Positions 38,801-48,605 of a DNA stretch of 64,000 nucleotides are shown piece by piece. Source of the stretch: Hydractinia symbiolongicarpus (Eukaryota; Cnidaria; Hydrozoa; Anthoathecata; Hydractiniidae); the NCBI RefSeq assembly GCF_029227915.1, contig NC_079875.1, positions 6,696,001 through 6,760,000 of the forward strand, in the 5' to 3' direction. The position numbers were made by a program, and so were the translations under genes. A model generated the notes under the pieces. That model was not told the origin of the DNA. It saw nothing but the letters and a program-made list of their open reading frames with translations, and did no database searches. Each line of letters begins with the position of its first letter. Within the stretch, counting starts at the first letter, position 1.

Positions 38801-41800
38801 CTTTCTACATTTTATATAAACTCTTCTCTATTATATACGCGCTGTATTTTATAAGAATAGTGTTTTTTTTTTCGTTTCGGCCTTCATGTTCTTAGCTTTC
38901 CCTGGTGTACTTGCCCATTGTTTTGGAGATAAAAAGGTTCAGTCATACAAATTTTTATATTAAAAGAAACAACCAAGCTTAGACATATTCTTAGGATATT
39001 CTGACCCATTGTTTAGAGTATATTCTTACAAAAAACGTTAAATATGTTCAGGCAAAGACAAAACAAATTTAACTTCATATTAAAGGGAAAGTTTAGCTGC
39101 AAGCGTGTAAACGGCTTAAAAACGTCGCTTTACATTTTAGATTCTTATAAAAATTGTGTCAAAAGAAAACGCATTTAAGCTCAGACGCAACAAGGAACTA
39201 AAAATTTAAAGGAAAAGCTGAGCTCTGAAAGTTAAAACGGTTAAAAAAAAACCTACACACCTAAACTTATCTCTTTACCAGATAAACTAAACAACACACC
39301 TGCCTTTCTTTGGCTTTCTCAGTTAGATAGCGTCTCTGGATAAAAGACCAATCAGTTTTTTACTTCGATTATTAAACTTCGCTTCATCCCAAAGAAAACA
39401 AATTGAAAATGTATAGCTAGCTACAATCAGTTCTCTTTTTGACGTTATATTATCGTACGTTTTTCTTCTTTATAACAAATATTTCTGGCAACAACATAAA
39501 CTTTTTTTATTCTCGCTCGACATCAACAGTCGCTCTACAATGACAACAGTTTTGTTCTTTACTTCTTAGGTTCGAATTATCATTCGAATTCGATAGTTTT
39601 TTTAAAAGAAAGCAACTTCGGTCCCAGAACACAAAAAAGATAGAAGAAACAAATAAGCTTTAATCTAACCTCGTGATGAGTAAACCTTGTTTGAAATAAC
39701 TTTTTTCAGGATTGCTTTAAAAAAGAGACAACTTTCTTCGCTTCGGTTTTCATTTTTCAGTTAATAAACTTTTTTTACGTGAGAAACGGCGCGCATATGG
39801 TAAACCGGGGGTAAAATTTAATTATTCTATCTTAAACGACCAGCGGGGCTTTTACAACAAAAAAACAAATAAAACCATTTGAAATTAAAATTAAAATTAG
39901 TTTTAATGAGTAAGGAAAAAGAGTTTTATTTTTAAAAAAAAATAAGAAAAGAGAATTAAATATTTATATAGTAACCCCCTGATTTGCGTTTTCTTTAACT
40001 TGGTAAATTTTAGCGTAACGCCACGTCGTAAGAAAGTGACCTGTGATTTGTGTGACGTGGCCTCACCGTGCGCACACACACACAAGGCGTATTAATATAT
40101 AGATAATAATAATATAATATAATATAATATAATATGATATGATATCCCCGCACCCGCTCTAAGGTGCAACACTTTGCTATTTCAAGGGCCTCAAGAGATT
40201 TTTAATGTCAAGATCATAGATCTTGGAATAAGAGACGTACTAGGGCAAATCTTTCTTTTCTACAACAATTTGCCATTCAGTACATGTTAACTTGATTAGA
40301 AGACACAGTTTATTCAATCTCTCTTTTTATCAAAAAGCATCTCAATTTTCTAAATAGGTTAGGTTTGCTTGTTTATAAATTTCAGAAATTCTTCACTGAA
40401 GAATTAATATATTTCTATTTACGTAAACAATACTGCGGCTATTAGCTTATTACTAGCAAATTCCTTACATTTAGTTCTTTGTAACGATTGTGACTGATAT
40501 CACTACCTGTATACAATAATACTAAAGAAATTGTTAAAGTTGTCGATACTGATAACAACATTATTTTCTTCCACTTTGGTGCTTTTTGTGGGCGCAAGTG
40601 AAAGATATGAAGACGCAAAGTTTTTTTCTAATTTGCAATAATACAGAATAATAGAACTGTGATTTTCTGCGAAGGGACCTTACTTTAAATTTGTGATGCC
40701 TCTCCCAATACTTCTCTTTCTCTCTTTGCGCTATTTTTTATCGTGGGTTTTATGTTTAGTAAGGCTGTTTTAATACTGGGCTACCTGTAAATAACTTTTT
40801 GAATAATTTTTTGCTTACAGAGGAAAATGGAAAAAATACTGTTCGCAAATTAATAGACGGAATCAAAATGAAACAAGACACTCATGAATTGCTTGGAGTT
40901 TTATACGAAATTCCTGCATCTGAAAAATCATATTACGACGATGATGTGATCGGTAAATATATTTTTAGAACATTCGTATGCGCCATAATTGAGTCAATAG
41001 TCCGTGCAATTACAATACAAGACTAGTTGTTGACCCGTGAAAAAATATCTCGTGCATCAGTAGCATAATGTAGTGATGCACTCCGTGTGTACATGTGTGT
41101 GTGGGAGGGAGTGGGAGGTGATTTTAGACACAGGTTATGGTTGTTATTTTAACAGAGAAGCTGATGACACTTTTATCCGGTATTTAATGGACTGTACTAA
41201 CGTGATATAAGCTACGAAATTAACGAGGGTGCAGTACTGTAGAAAAGATGTTAGAAAACAGATTAAATCATGCACGATAAATCACACATGATTGCCGAGA
41301 AGTAAGGTGTTAGAAAATGTATTTTGGGTCATTACTAAGAGACAAGAAGGGGTTTAAACCAAAATAAACGATTTATAGTGAAAGCTTTTTTGAAACCTAT
41401 CTAACTGAAAAGAAGATTATCGTAAAGTTTTCTCGCCACAAGATCCAATGAGGCGATATTTTAAATTAACCCACATTTTTATTACTATGTTGTTGTTCTT
41501 GCAGCTATTGATCCAAACATACCAGCGTTGAGAATTGAATGTTTCATGCTGACTATTTTACGTGCTGGATTGAAATCTATCACTCACACATACAGTGCTT
41601 TGACCAAGTAAGACATTCTCTTCTTATGATAAATCTCCCTCATGGATGAGACAAAATAGCGAGGGAGATCTCAGCTATTCTTCAGGGAGATAATGGAAAT
41701 ACTTCTCACAGCTTGTGAGATTTTAAAGAAGTTCCAGATCTGTATTTTGCAAGTTTGAGAATATCGACAAGGATAATTTTTTGTCCGAATTTTAATCTGT

Positions 41801-44800
41801 ACGAAACTCATCATCTGCTTCAATATAATGAAATTGCTTTTTGTCTTTCGTAGCTAACAAATTTCTTCGCTAAAAATAAAATACAAAATTATGTTTAAAT
41901 TATATACGGAGGTAATTTTTTACAAGAAAAGAACTGAAAATTCTATTACTCTAATATTTTTTGTACAGATTTCATGCGATGTTTACAGAAATGATTACTA
42001 ACAGATCAGAACAAATGCATTGCTTGCGAGCTGTTCGAGAATTTTGGGGACGAAATCCTTTGGTAAGATCGTTCTTTCATTTATTTTTACAAAGAAATAA
42101 CGTAAATGGTGATATAACTTGACCAGCTGAACCAATAAGCAAGGATATACTAAGATTAGCTATGCTGTCTATTCTTCTCATTACGTTATATTTTCGTAGT
42201 GGTCGCTGAAATGTTTAGGCTTTAAATTAATTGGCAGGGGTGCTGGAGTAAGAGTAATAGGGCACTATTACTCCAGCAGCCCTACCTTCCAAAGCTGAAT
42301 CAGCTATATAACTATGTGTTTCCTGCTTTCTTTGAAGTAATTTTCCATGGCAAAATATATTTGAAGAAGAACGTTCATGCCTGTAGAATTAAAATTATAG
42401 CTCATTTACGAAATTGCGAAGGTTCATAGTGTACTTATTGCGGTCTCAATTTTCTGTTATGTTTTTACTATTTAAATCTCGGTTTCTGTTTATCTAGATG
42501 ATGTTAGTCGTGATTGACAAGATGGTCAAGTTACAATACATCCAATGTAGTACAGTTGTGAACTGGATTTTTGCTCCTGAGATGGAGTCTGAATTCACCA
42601 AGTGAGTGTATATGTATAACATTTGTTTATGTACCTACATTGAAAAATGGCTGGTTCTTATGGATAGATAAAAGTCATTTACAAAATTTTCTTCAGATTT
42701 TCAACGTGGGAGCTTCTTCATAACACATTGAAGAAGATGATGAAACATAAAGAAAAGGTATAATCAATGTCAGCGCCTGTAATGTATGCTACTTTGGCGG
42801 TTCATATACTGTATGCATAAAATTGTGATAACCGCTAAGCTGTCCGTTCCATGTCTACAACAAACTCTTCTTCATTGTTCTTTAAAAAAGTGCAGCCTTT
42901 TGTTTTTAAAATAAGAGCTAGCGGGTCACAACCATCATTGTGTATATAGCTTGCCTACCTTAATTGAAGATGTAAGAGTAACTTGAAAATATTTTCCAGG
43001 TAAAGAAGGATTTGGAGGATGCGCATGAAAGGTTGGATGTTTTGATCGACAAAGCCAAGAAGGTACGTTCTTTAAGCTGCGAGCTGTTAATCGTCAGCAA
43101 TTTTGTCTTAATTCTGTGAGAACCTTGCATAAAAACACAGTAAAAGCCACAAATATACAACTGAGAAACACACTTTTAGTCTATATTCATATGTCCCGTG
43201 ATTCTTAGCTTAAACGCCCTATGTGACGTCAGGTGACATTTTTTAAATTTATCATGTATTAGACTTTTCGCTTATGGACACTTATTTAATTCACGAGCAA
43301 AGAGGGTGTTGGACGAATTAGGGTATTACCTTTGTACTGACGAGAAGTTGTACCCCCCCTAATTTATCAAACAACCACTCTTATACACTGTTATATTGTT
43401 TGGTAAATTAGAAGGTTACTTTTTGTACAGTCACTGCAGAGTATAAGCTAAAACGGGTGTTGTGTACAATAAAACCAGTCGAGAAATATCTCTAGTTTTT
43501 AACAGCGTTATATTAATTTCGATTTGATGTTGTCAGGAGCAACGAAACCATGCGGAATCCGACGATGAAGACGACACGACGCAACTCGACATCGAAAGGC
43601 GTCAGGAAGAAATTGAAGAACTTACGGAAAAAGTTGAAACAGCGAAGAAGGATCAAAAAGAACTTTTTCTAATTGTGTTCCAGGTAGGTATTCACTAGTC
43701 ATGATTTGTGAGAAAATAAACGAAAATTGTTCAGTTTAATGCTGTGCAGTGCTTGACAAATCTGTCAAAAAGAACCGAGTGCGTCCAGTTTTATGGACTT
43801 AAGCATCTATTTCTGACAGATAAGCCTGTCTTGTCTGTACAGCTAAACCCAAGGTTTTTAGCCCTTTATCTCATGAAGAGCAGACCTAAGCCCTGGCACT
43901 ATGGCAAGCACAATGTGGCTTCATGTTAAACATTGTATACCAAAGCTGTTCCACGGAAATCTCTGCTTCCAGTAGCCAGCTGCTGTAGTGAAAAGGGAAA
44001 GATTTTCTTACATACCTGGTAATATAAAAGTAGTTACAACGTGTTTTAGCATCCCTGCTGGAATTTCTTATAGCGCTTTACAATGATTATCACTGAACAC
44101 ATAGCTGAGTGCAATCGAGAAGGTCGAAGAATTGCCAACTCTTGGTACAGATACACACTTCAGAGATTACAAGAAATATTTCTCTTGGTAAGTCTATGCT
44201 TTAAATTTCTGCTATTATTTATATAATTTTTTAGAAGTGTTTCCATTAAATAATTTTTACTTATTTAAGTAAACGCACACGGTGAAAGTAGATACTATAT
44301 TATATTTGTTGGTGCCTTTCAACACAAAATAAATAATAGCCGTATTCCGTCAGTCTGTTTGTGCGTGAGAAAAAAGTCGTGCTGCGGAAACACGAAATGT
44401 GATTTATAAAGAACAGGCGAATTCTGTGAATTTATCACAGGACACCGACTAGTACAAAATAAAAGCAGATTTATTAGAAAGGCGGGAATATCAGAAAGGC
44501 AGGATTATTTTTCAGTGCTGGAAAACCCTTTAATTATTATGAAGCATAGAAGCATCAATTAAATAGGTTTAATACAATTCTGTAGATGAAAAGCGCTGCT
44601 AGTTTTTCATTGTCTTGCATTTAAAATAGTTGTTGAGCCTTTGCACACTGGCATGCGGTGGAATAATTGTAAACTTAAAAATGTATGTAGTAATCCTGCA
44701 TGCGGAATTATTGGAGAGTGGGAAATATTTGTTATTCATGCTAAAAAAGACGGAATAACTAGAGAGGCGGGAATATCAGAGAAGCCAGAATATTTGTAAA

Positions 44801-45105
44801 TTATACACCGGTACTTACTTGTTGGCGGTAATTTTAAAAACGTCCAAATAGACACTGTTAGTCAATCATTCGCCACCGAAAAATACTACTAAAAATGTAA
44901 ATGGGGAATGGGTAATTTAAGGAATGATTTTTACCTAGTGATGTCAGCGAAAGACATTTTTATCTGTTAAATGTCGATAATATTTTTTTAGTACCATGTT
45001 GAGATCGATCAATACGCTGATAAAATGGAAAAGCTAATATTTACGCCAGATATAGCACCTCACATTCTCGAAGTATTCCGTCGATACAAGTCGCTACGAT
45101 CGTAG
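29869..45105 (+). CDS. NCBP1: Nuclear cap-binding protein subunit 1 (CBP80), 28 coding exons
   Basis: Exons: 29869-29911, 30275-30360, 31348-31448, 31669-31753, 31980-32051, 32138-32245, 33144-33191, 33274-33347, 33927-33996, 34372-34425, 35685-35744, 35829-35930, 36154-36251, 36354-36417, 36610-36720, 36961-37025, 37341-37403, 37652-37726, 38030-38133, 40821-40952, 41505-41607, 41969-42062, 42498-42601, 42697-42757, 43000-43062, 43537-43683, 44074-44187, 44992-45105. They total 804 residues, close to the roughly 790 of vertebrate CBP80, with all phases consistent. Diagnostic parts: [15 protein letters not shown] and FEFGGEF (MIF4G-like N-terminal domain), [34 protein letters not shown]-like text in exon 12, [20 protein letters not shown] and [16 protein letters not shown]80 pairs with NCBP2 to bind the m7G cap in the nucleus. 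Exon 1 encodes a basic N-terminus, probably carrying the nuclear localisation signal. The gene is intact. Confidence 0.97.
29950..30238. mobile_element. 289-bp PIF/Harbinger-type MITE in NCBP1 intron 1
   Basis: Terminal inverted repeats of about 45 bp: the left starts AGGGGGATTTTCACGAATCG and the reverse complement of the right starts AGGGGGATTTTTACGAAGCG, both continuing to GAATTGAACGGCGAATT. A 3-bp TTA lies on both sides (29947-29949 and 30239-30241), which fits the TWA target preference of PIF/Harbinger elements. Confidence 0.85.
33027..33065 (+). repeat. Dispersed repeat end, CTAG...CCCGTG motif, copy A
   Basis: TACTAGTCGTTAGCCCGTGG followed by an inverted CCACGGG makes a short hairpin. 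The same start, CTAGY...CCCGTG, recurs at 38172 and 41024, in three introns of NCBP1 and always in gene orientation. The copy fades into unique sequence after about 40-80 bp. Confidence 0.55.
38172..40105 (+). mobile_element. Probable dispersed element of unknown class filling NCBP1 intron 19
   Basis: It starts TACTAGCTGAATACCCGTGG, like two other NCBP1 intron sites, and appears to end near 'GCGTATTAATATATAGATA', next to an AT microsatellite. This intron is 2.7 kb, far longer than most in the gene. No coding frame is recognisable inside, and the class is unknown. The left boundary is supported by the shared motif; the right boundary is a guess. Confidence 0.45.
40111..40148. repeat. (AATAT)n microsatellite
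   Basis: About six AATAT units running into ATGATATGATAT, at the presumed 3' edge of the intron 19 repeat. Confidence 0.9.
41024..41120 (+). repeat. Dispersed repeat end, CTAG...CCCGTG motif, copy C
   Basis: GACTAGTTGTTGACCCGTGA lies 72 bp after exon 20 of NCBP1 and matches the starts at 33027 and 38172. A GT-rich stretch follows (41085-41110). The extent is uncertain. Confidence 0.45.
42236..42284. repeat. Short hairpin in an NCBP1 intron
   Basis: AGGGGTGCTGGAGTAA and TTACTCCAGCAGCCCT are inverted repeats with one mismatch, separated by 16-17 nt containing another short inverted pair (GTAATAG/CTATTAC). It lies between exons 22 and 23. Its function is unknown. Confidence 0.65.
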
Positions 45106-45272
45106 TAACAGAATTTACGAAATGCAAAGTGCTCGATAACTCGATAAAGCATTTGATGGTGTACAACCGTTGTAAAGATCACTGAAAGTCACGTGATATG
45201 AACCTATTTCGAAGCTATGTATTATATTTTTACCCAGGAAAAGAAACGCGGATTTCAGGATAACCCTCGTAT

Positions 45273-45600
45273 TGTTGTTTTGTTGTGCTTTTATTTTAGC
45301 GGATTTTATGTTATATATTATGCGCCAAAAAATTTTCGCGATTTAAGGATACTTCTCGTGTTGTTGTGCTTTTATTTTAGCGGATTTTATGTTATCTATT
45401 ATGCGCCAAAAATTTTCGCGATTTAAGAATACTTCTCGTGTTGTTGTGCTTTTATTTTAGCGGATTTTATGTTATATATTATGCGCCAAAAAATTTTTGC
45501 GATTTAAGGATACTTCTCGTGTTGTTGTGCTTTTATTTTAGCGGATTTATGTTTGAATTTAGGCCAAAAAATTTTAAGGTTGAAAAAGAATGTAGCAAAA
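45273..45600. repeat. 81-bp minisatellite just downstream of NCBP1
   Basis: The word TGTTGTGCTTTTATTTTAGC recurs at 45281, 45362, 45442 and 45523, a period of 80-81 bp. Each unit continues GGATTTTATGTTATATATTA then TGCGCCAAAAAATTTTCGCG, and the fourth is diverged. A unit of 81 bp equals 27 codons, so an open frame survives across it without being a gene. It begins about 170 bp after the NCBP1 stop and may be transcribed in its 3' UTR. Confidence 0.9.
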
Positions 45601-46474
45601 ATTTCGAATTTTATACATTTCCTGATTTTCAGATTTTCATTTCGTGTATTAAGTTATTTTTTACGTTGTAGGTGCAAGATTATAGGCTTATTCGTCCGAA
45701 ACAAAAAAGAAAAGAAAGTTAAAAAAAACTTCGCGGGCGAGAATTATCTGAATTATCTGTTATTACTTGATTTGGAATGTTTTGCATTTTTTGATTTAGA
45801 ACCCCAGTAGAAGCCCATAAAAAAGGAGTACTCCATACAAAAGCAGAACTCCGTAAGAAAACAGAACTCTCCTTTATCACATTCGACACAAAAATAATAA
45901 AAGAAAACTACATTATTTTGTCGAGTAATAATAATTTACCAAAAAAAAAAAGATTTACACCACAGTAAAAATACATTTTATTAGAATGCATTAACATTGT
46001 GGAACTTGAAAATAAGGAATAATTGCACCCATTTCTGACCAAAATACAAAACAATATCACCTATCTCGAATCAAATCGTCTGAAATACTCTATAGATCAG
46101 GCCCTGAAGGGGGTTAAGTACCACCCAGAAAGGGAAAAATTTCTGTTAGCACCATGTTATGGCTTAGGTATTGGAGCACAGTAAAAATGAATTAAAACTT
46201 ACAACTTGAAAATACTTATTAGACATCCCTGATCAAATTAAGAAATGAACAAATAAAAAAGTAAAGAAATAAAAAAGTGATAAAAAATTTAAAACATCAG
46301 ATAAGAAATACTGGTCATATATGTGTTTTTTGCAGTAATGATTCACATACGAATTTCTGCAAGCTTTGAGCTTACAGCAGCAACAACATCAACCTCATCC
46401 CCAGATCCTTCAAGCTGGTGTATAAGAGCGTTTAACTCATTGATGGTACTAAAAACATCACCCGAAGAAGAAGA
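45601..46474. other. Region between convergent genes
   Basis: 3' flanks of NCBP1 and the Nudix-like/J-domain gene. There is an AT-rich tract and a run of 12 A at about 45940. No further gene seen. Confidence 0.4.
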
Positions 46475-47512
46475 TCAAGATGGAGCCTTGGATTCTCCTT
46501 TGATTGCATCTAATATTTGATTTAACACCTGCATGGCTTTAGTTGCAGCTTTTCCTTCAATTTCAGTCGGATTGCGTTGCAGTTGGTTCTTCAGGCGATC
46601 AGGATGGAATCTACGCTGAAGTTTCATGATATCTTTGCGATGGAGAGCATTTACAGCGTCAGAGATATCTCCCCAGCAGAGCGTTTTTCCTACTTTCTGA
46701 TGATTACCTCTAGCAGTTTCTGCTGAGGACATCAGCGCTTGCACAACATCAAAGCTAAACACTGTTTTCTCCTCGCATACCTCGCTTGATTTCTTACTCG
46801 CAGCTTCTGCAGTATCAAACAACTCTTTGATTCGACCCAATACATTGCATGAAGGATGGCTCAGGTCTTCCACCATTTGTATTGTAAAATCATGAAGTTC
46901 ATCTCTCTTAAAACGTTCGGACTTCAAATCTTCCCATTTTATCCACTCCAGCCTCTTTATGCCTTCATTGTAAATACCAGCACACATTACATCAATCTCA
47001 CAATCATTCCAAGTTGTTACTTCAAAGAGATACAACACATACTTAGAAGCAGTTCCGCTCCAATGAACTAATGGAGGCTGTTTCATTTTGTTTAGTGTTG
47101 AACGAAGTAGTTTTCTTCCACTTTCCATGTCTACCTTTTTTAAAGCAACATCTATTGAAGACTCTTGTCGTTGTCTCCTTTTTCCACCAAGAAAATTCAG
47201 ATTATCAAGACCATCACGAAACTCTCGGGCCATCAAAACTTCAATGTTATCTTCCGTTCGTTTCCACAAAAGGAAACCTGCCGCAGCAAAGCCATTCTCG
47301 TCACAGTCACGAAGCTTAACATCTACATAGGGAGAACGAGTAATACCTGACTTTAGCTGACGAAATAAAGGGCATTTATTTCGGCTGTGAGATTCGGTTT
47401 CTTCAGACACTCCAAAATCTGGTCTGCTTCGATAACCTCCAGAAAAGTTGTTTCTGTATGTTCGTTCACGACGGTTTCCTCTGTGATCGTAATACCCACG
47501 ATAATCACTCAT
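46475..47512 (-). CDS. Protein with a degenerate Nudix-like domain and a C-terminal J domain
   Basis: 345 residues, a single uninterrupted coding exon. Residues 1-35 are rich in Arg, Gly and Tyr and look disordered and RNA-binding-like. About 73-215 resemble a Nudix fold: GFAAAGFLLWKRTEDNIEVL, then a Nudix-box-like GGKRRQRQESSIDVALKKVD with MESG. The canonical REUxEE core reads KKVDME, so metal-binding acidic residues are partly missing and catalysis is doubtful. Residues 280-338 look like a J domain with HPD at 303-305 (LQRRFHPDRLKNQ), which in this family stimulates Hsp70 ATPase. The ATG lies 4 bp after an acceptor-like 'ttttttttag', suggesting a 5'-UTR intron. I know of no established name or role. 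The domain assignments are by eye, the J domain being the firmer one. Confidence 0.85.
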   Translation of the reverse strand: MSDYRGYYDHRGNRRERTYRNNFSGGYRSRPDFGVSEETESHSRNKCPLFRQLKSGITRSPYVDVKLRDCDENGFAAAGFLLWKRTEDNIEVLMAREFRDGLDNLNFLGGKRRQRQESSIDVALKKVDMESGRKLLRSTLNKMKQPPLVHWSGTASKYVLYLFEVTTWNDCEIDVMCAGIYNEGIKRLEWIKWEDLKSERFKRDELHDFTIQMVEDLSHPSCNVLGRIKELFDTAEAASKKSSEVCEEKTVFSFDVVQALMSSAETARGNHQKVGKTLCWGDISDAVNALHRKDIMKLQRRFHPDRLKNQLQRNPTEIEGKAATKAMQVLNQILDAIKGESKAPS

Positions 47513-48405
47513 AATTCTAAAAAAAATTATAAAAGTACTCTTTTGTGTTTAATTGTAGGTGTTGATCACGTGAGTATAAAACAATAGAAGTAACCAATTA
47601 AAAGCACGAAAAGAAAGTCGCTTTTGCCCCGGGGTTTTTTTTTTCACCTGCCGAACTATTCCGATTGCTCTGCGAAAATAAAAATTTTGCTTGGTCTCCT
47701 GTCTATCTTTATGCTTGCTTTTTACATCTTAAAATTTAATTGTCAAAGTGATAATTAATGATAATTAATTACTGTTTTTGTCTATTTGAAAGATTACCTT
47801 CGAGAAAGTAAGAAAAAACAGTTGAAACAAATCAAACTTTGGAATTTTTAGAAGGACCTACCTTAGAGTTTGTGAACTTTCAAAATACACGATCTTTTTT
47901 TTTTTAAGATAAATAAATAATTAAAGCTAAAACCAAAATGAGTTTTTAAAACAATAAATAATTCTGAGAATTTAACTGTTTATAATCCACAGCCAGTAGA
48001 ATAACAAACCACTATTGAATGATAAATAAAACCACTGAGTAGTATAGAGGTATTAACGACAGTTAATAGAACATATCGCCAGCGCTGTGTTTTTATTGAA
48101 AGGTTTAAGCTTGGTCCACACTGGGGTTATCTGTGAATGACTCACAAATAAGGAGGAAGACGTAGTAAATTTCGTGACGTTTAAATATTTCATACTGCGA
48201 AGTATCGAGTTTTTGTTGAAGAATAAAAAAGTTTTTGAACTGATTTGTAGTCACCACGCTTTATGAAAAGTGGAAAAAGAACCTGGATGGTTTTTAATTG
48301 ATTATATATCTTAATCAAACATCAAGCTGGAATGACAATAGGTCAATCGCTTAATACGAAAGCGAAATTAGAATAATGACCAGCTTGGTTAGAATTTTAA
48401 AATAT
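47513..48405. other. Upstream flank of the Nudix/J gene up to the transposon
   Basis: AT-rich, no gene. A 'ccaat' word lies near 47594. The last bases before the transposon are the 6-bp duplicated target CAAAAT. Confidence 0.4.
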
Positions 48406-48411
48406 CAAAAT

Positions 48412-48461
48412 TACGGAAGCCCATTAGTGCCATTGCTCTTGCCTATTCATAACTTCAAAAA
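48412..48461 (+). repeat. Left terminal inverted repeat of the 11.7-kb transposon
   Basis: Starts TACGGAAGCCCATTAGTGCC. The first 41 bp are identical to the inverted right end, and the whole 50 bp differ at two positions. The inner part (CCTATTCATAACTTCAAAAA) recurs as a subterminal repeat near 48491 and, shorter, near 48540. Confidence 0.95.
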
Positions 48462-48605
48462 GGTGGATGGACATGAAACAAAATTTAGTTGCCTATTCAT
48501 AATTTCAAAAAAGTGGATAAGCTAGTAAGAATTCGTCGTCTATTCATAATTTTTAACAGAAATAACAGTACGCATGCGCATGTCTGCTCCCAACGAGAGT
48601 TCAAA

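Noticed and set aside
45217-45810. Open frames with repeated LLCFYFSGFYVIYYAPK
   Set aside because: They arise because the 81-bp minisatellite period is a multiple of three. No homology or splice context supports a gene.
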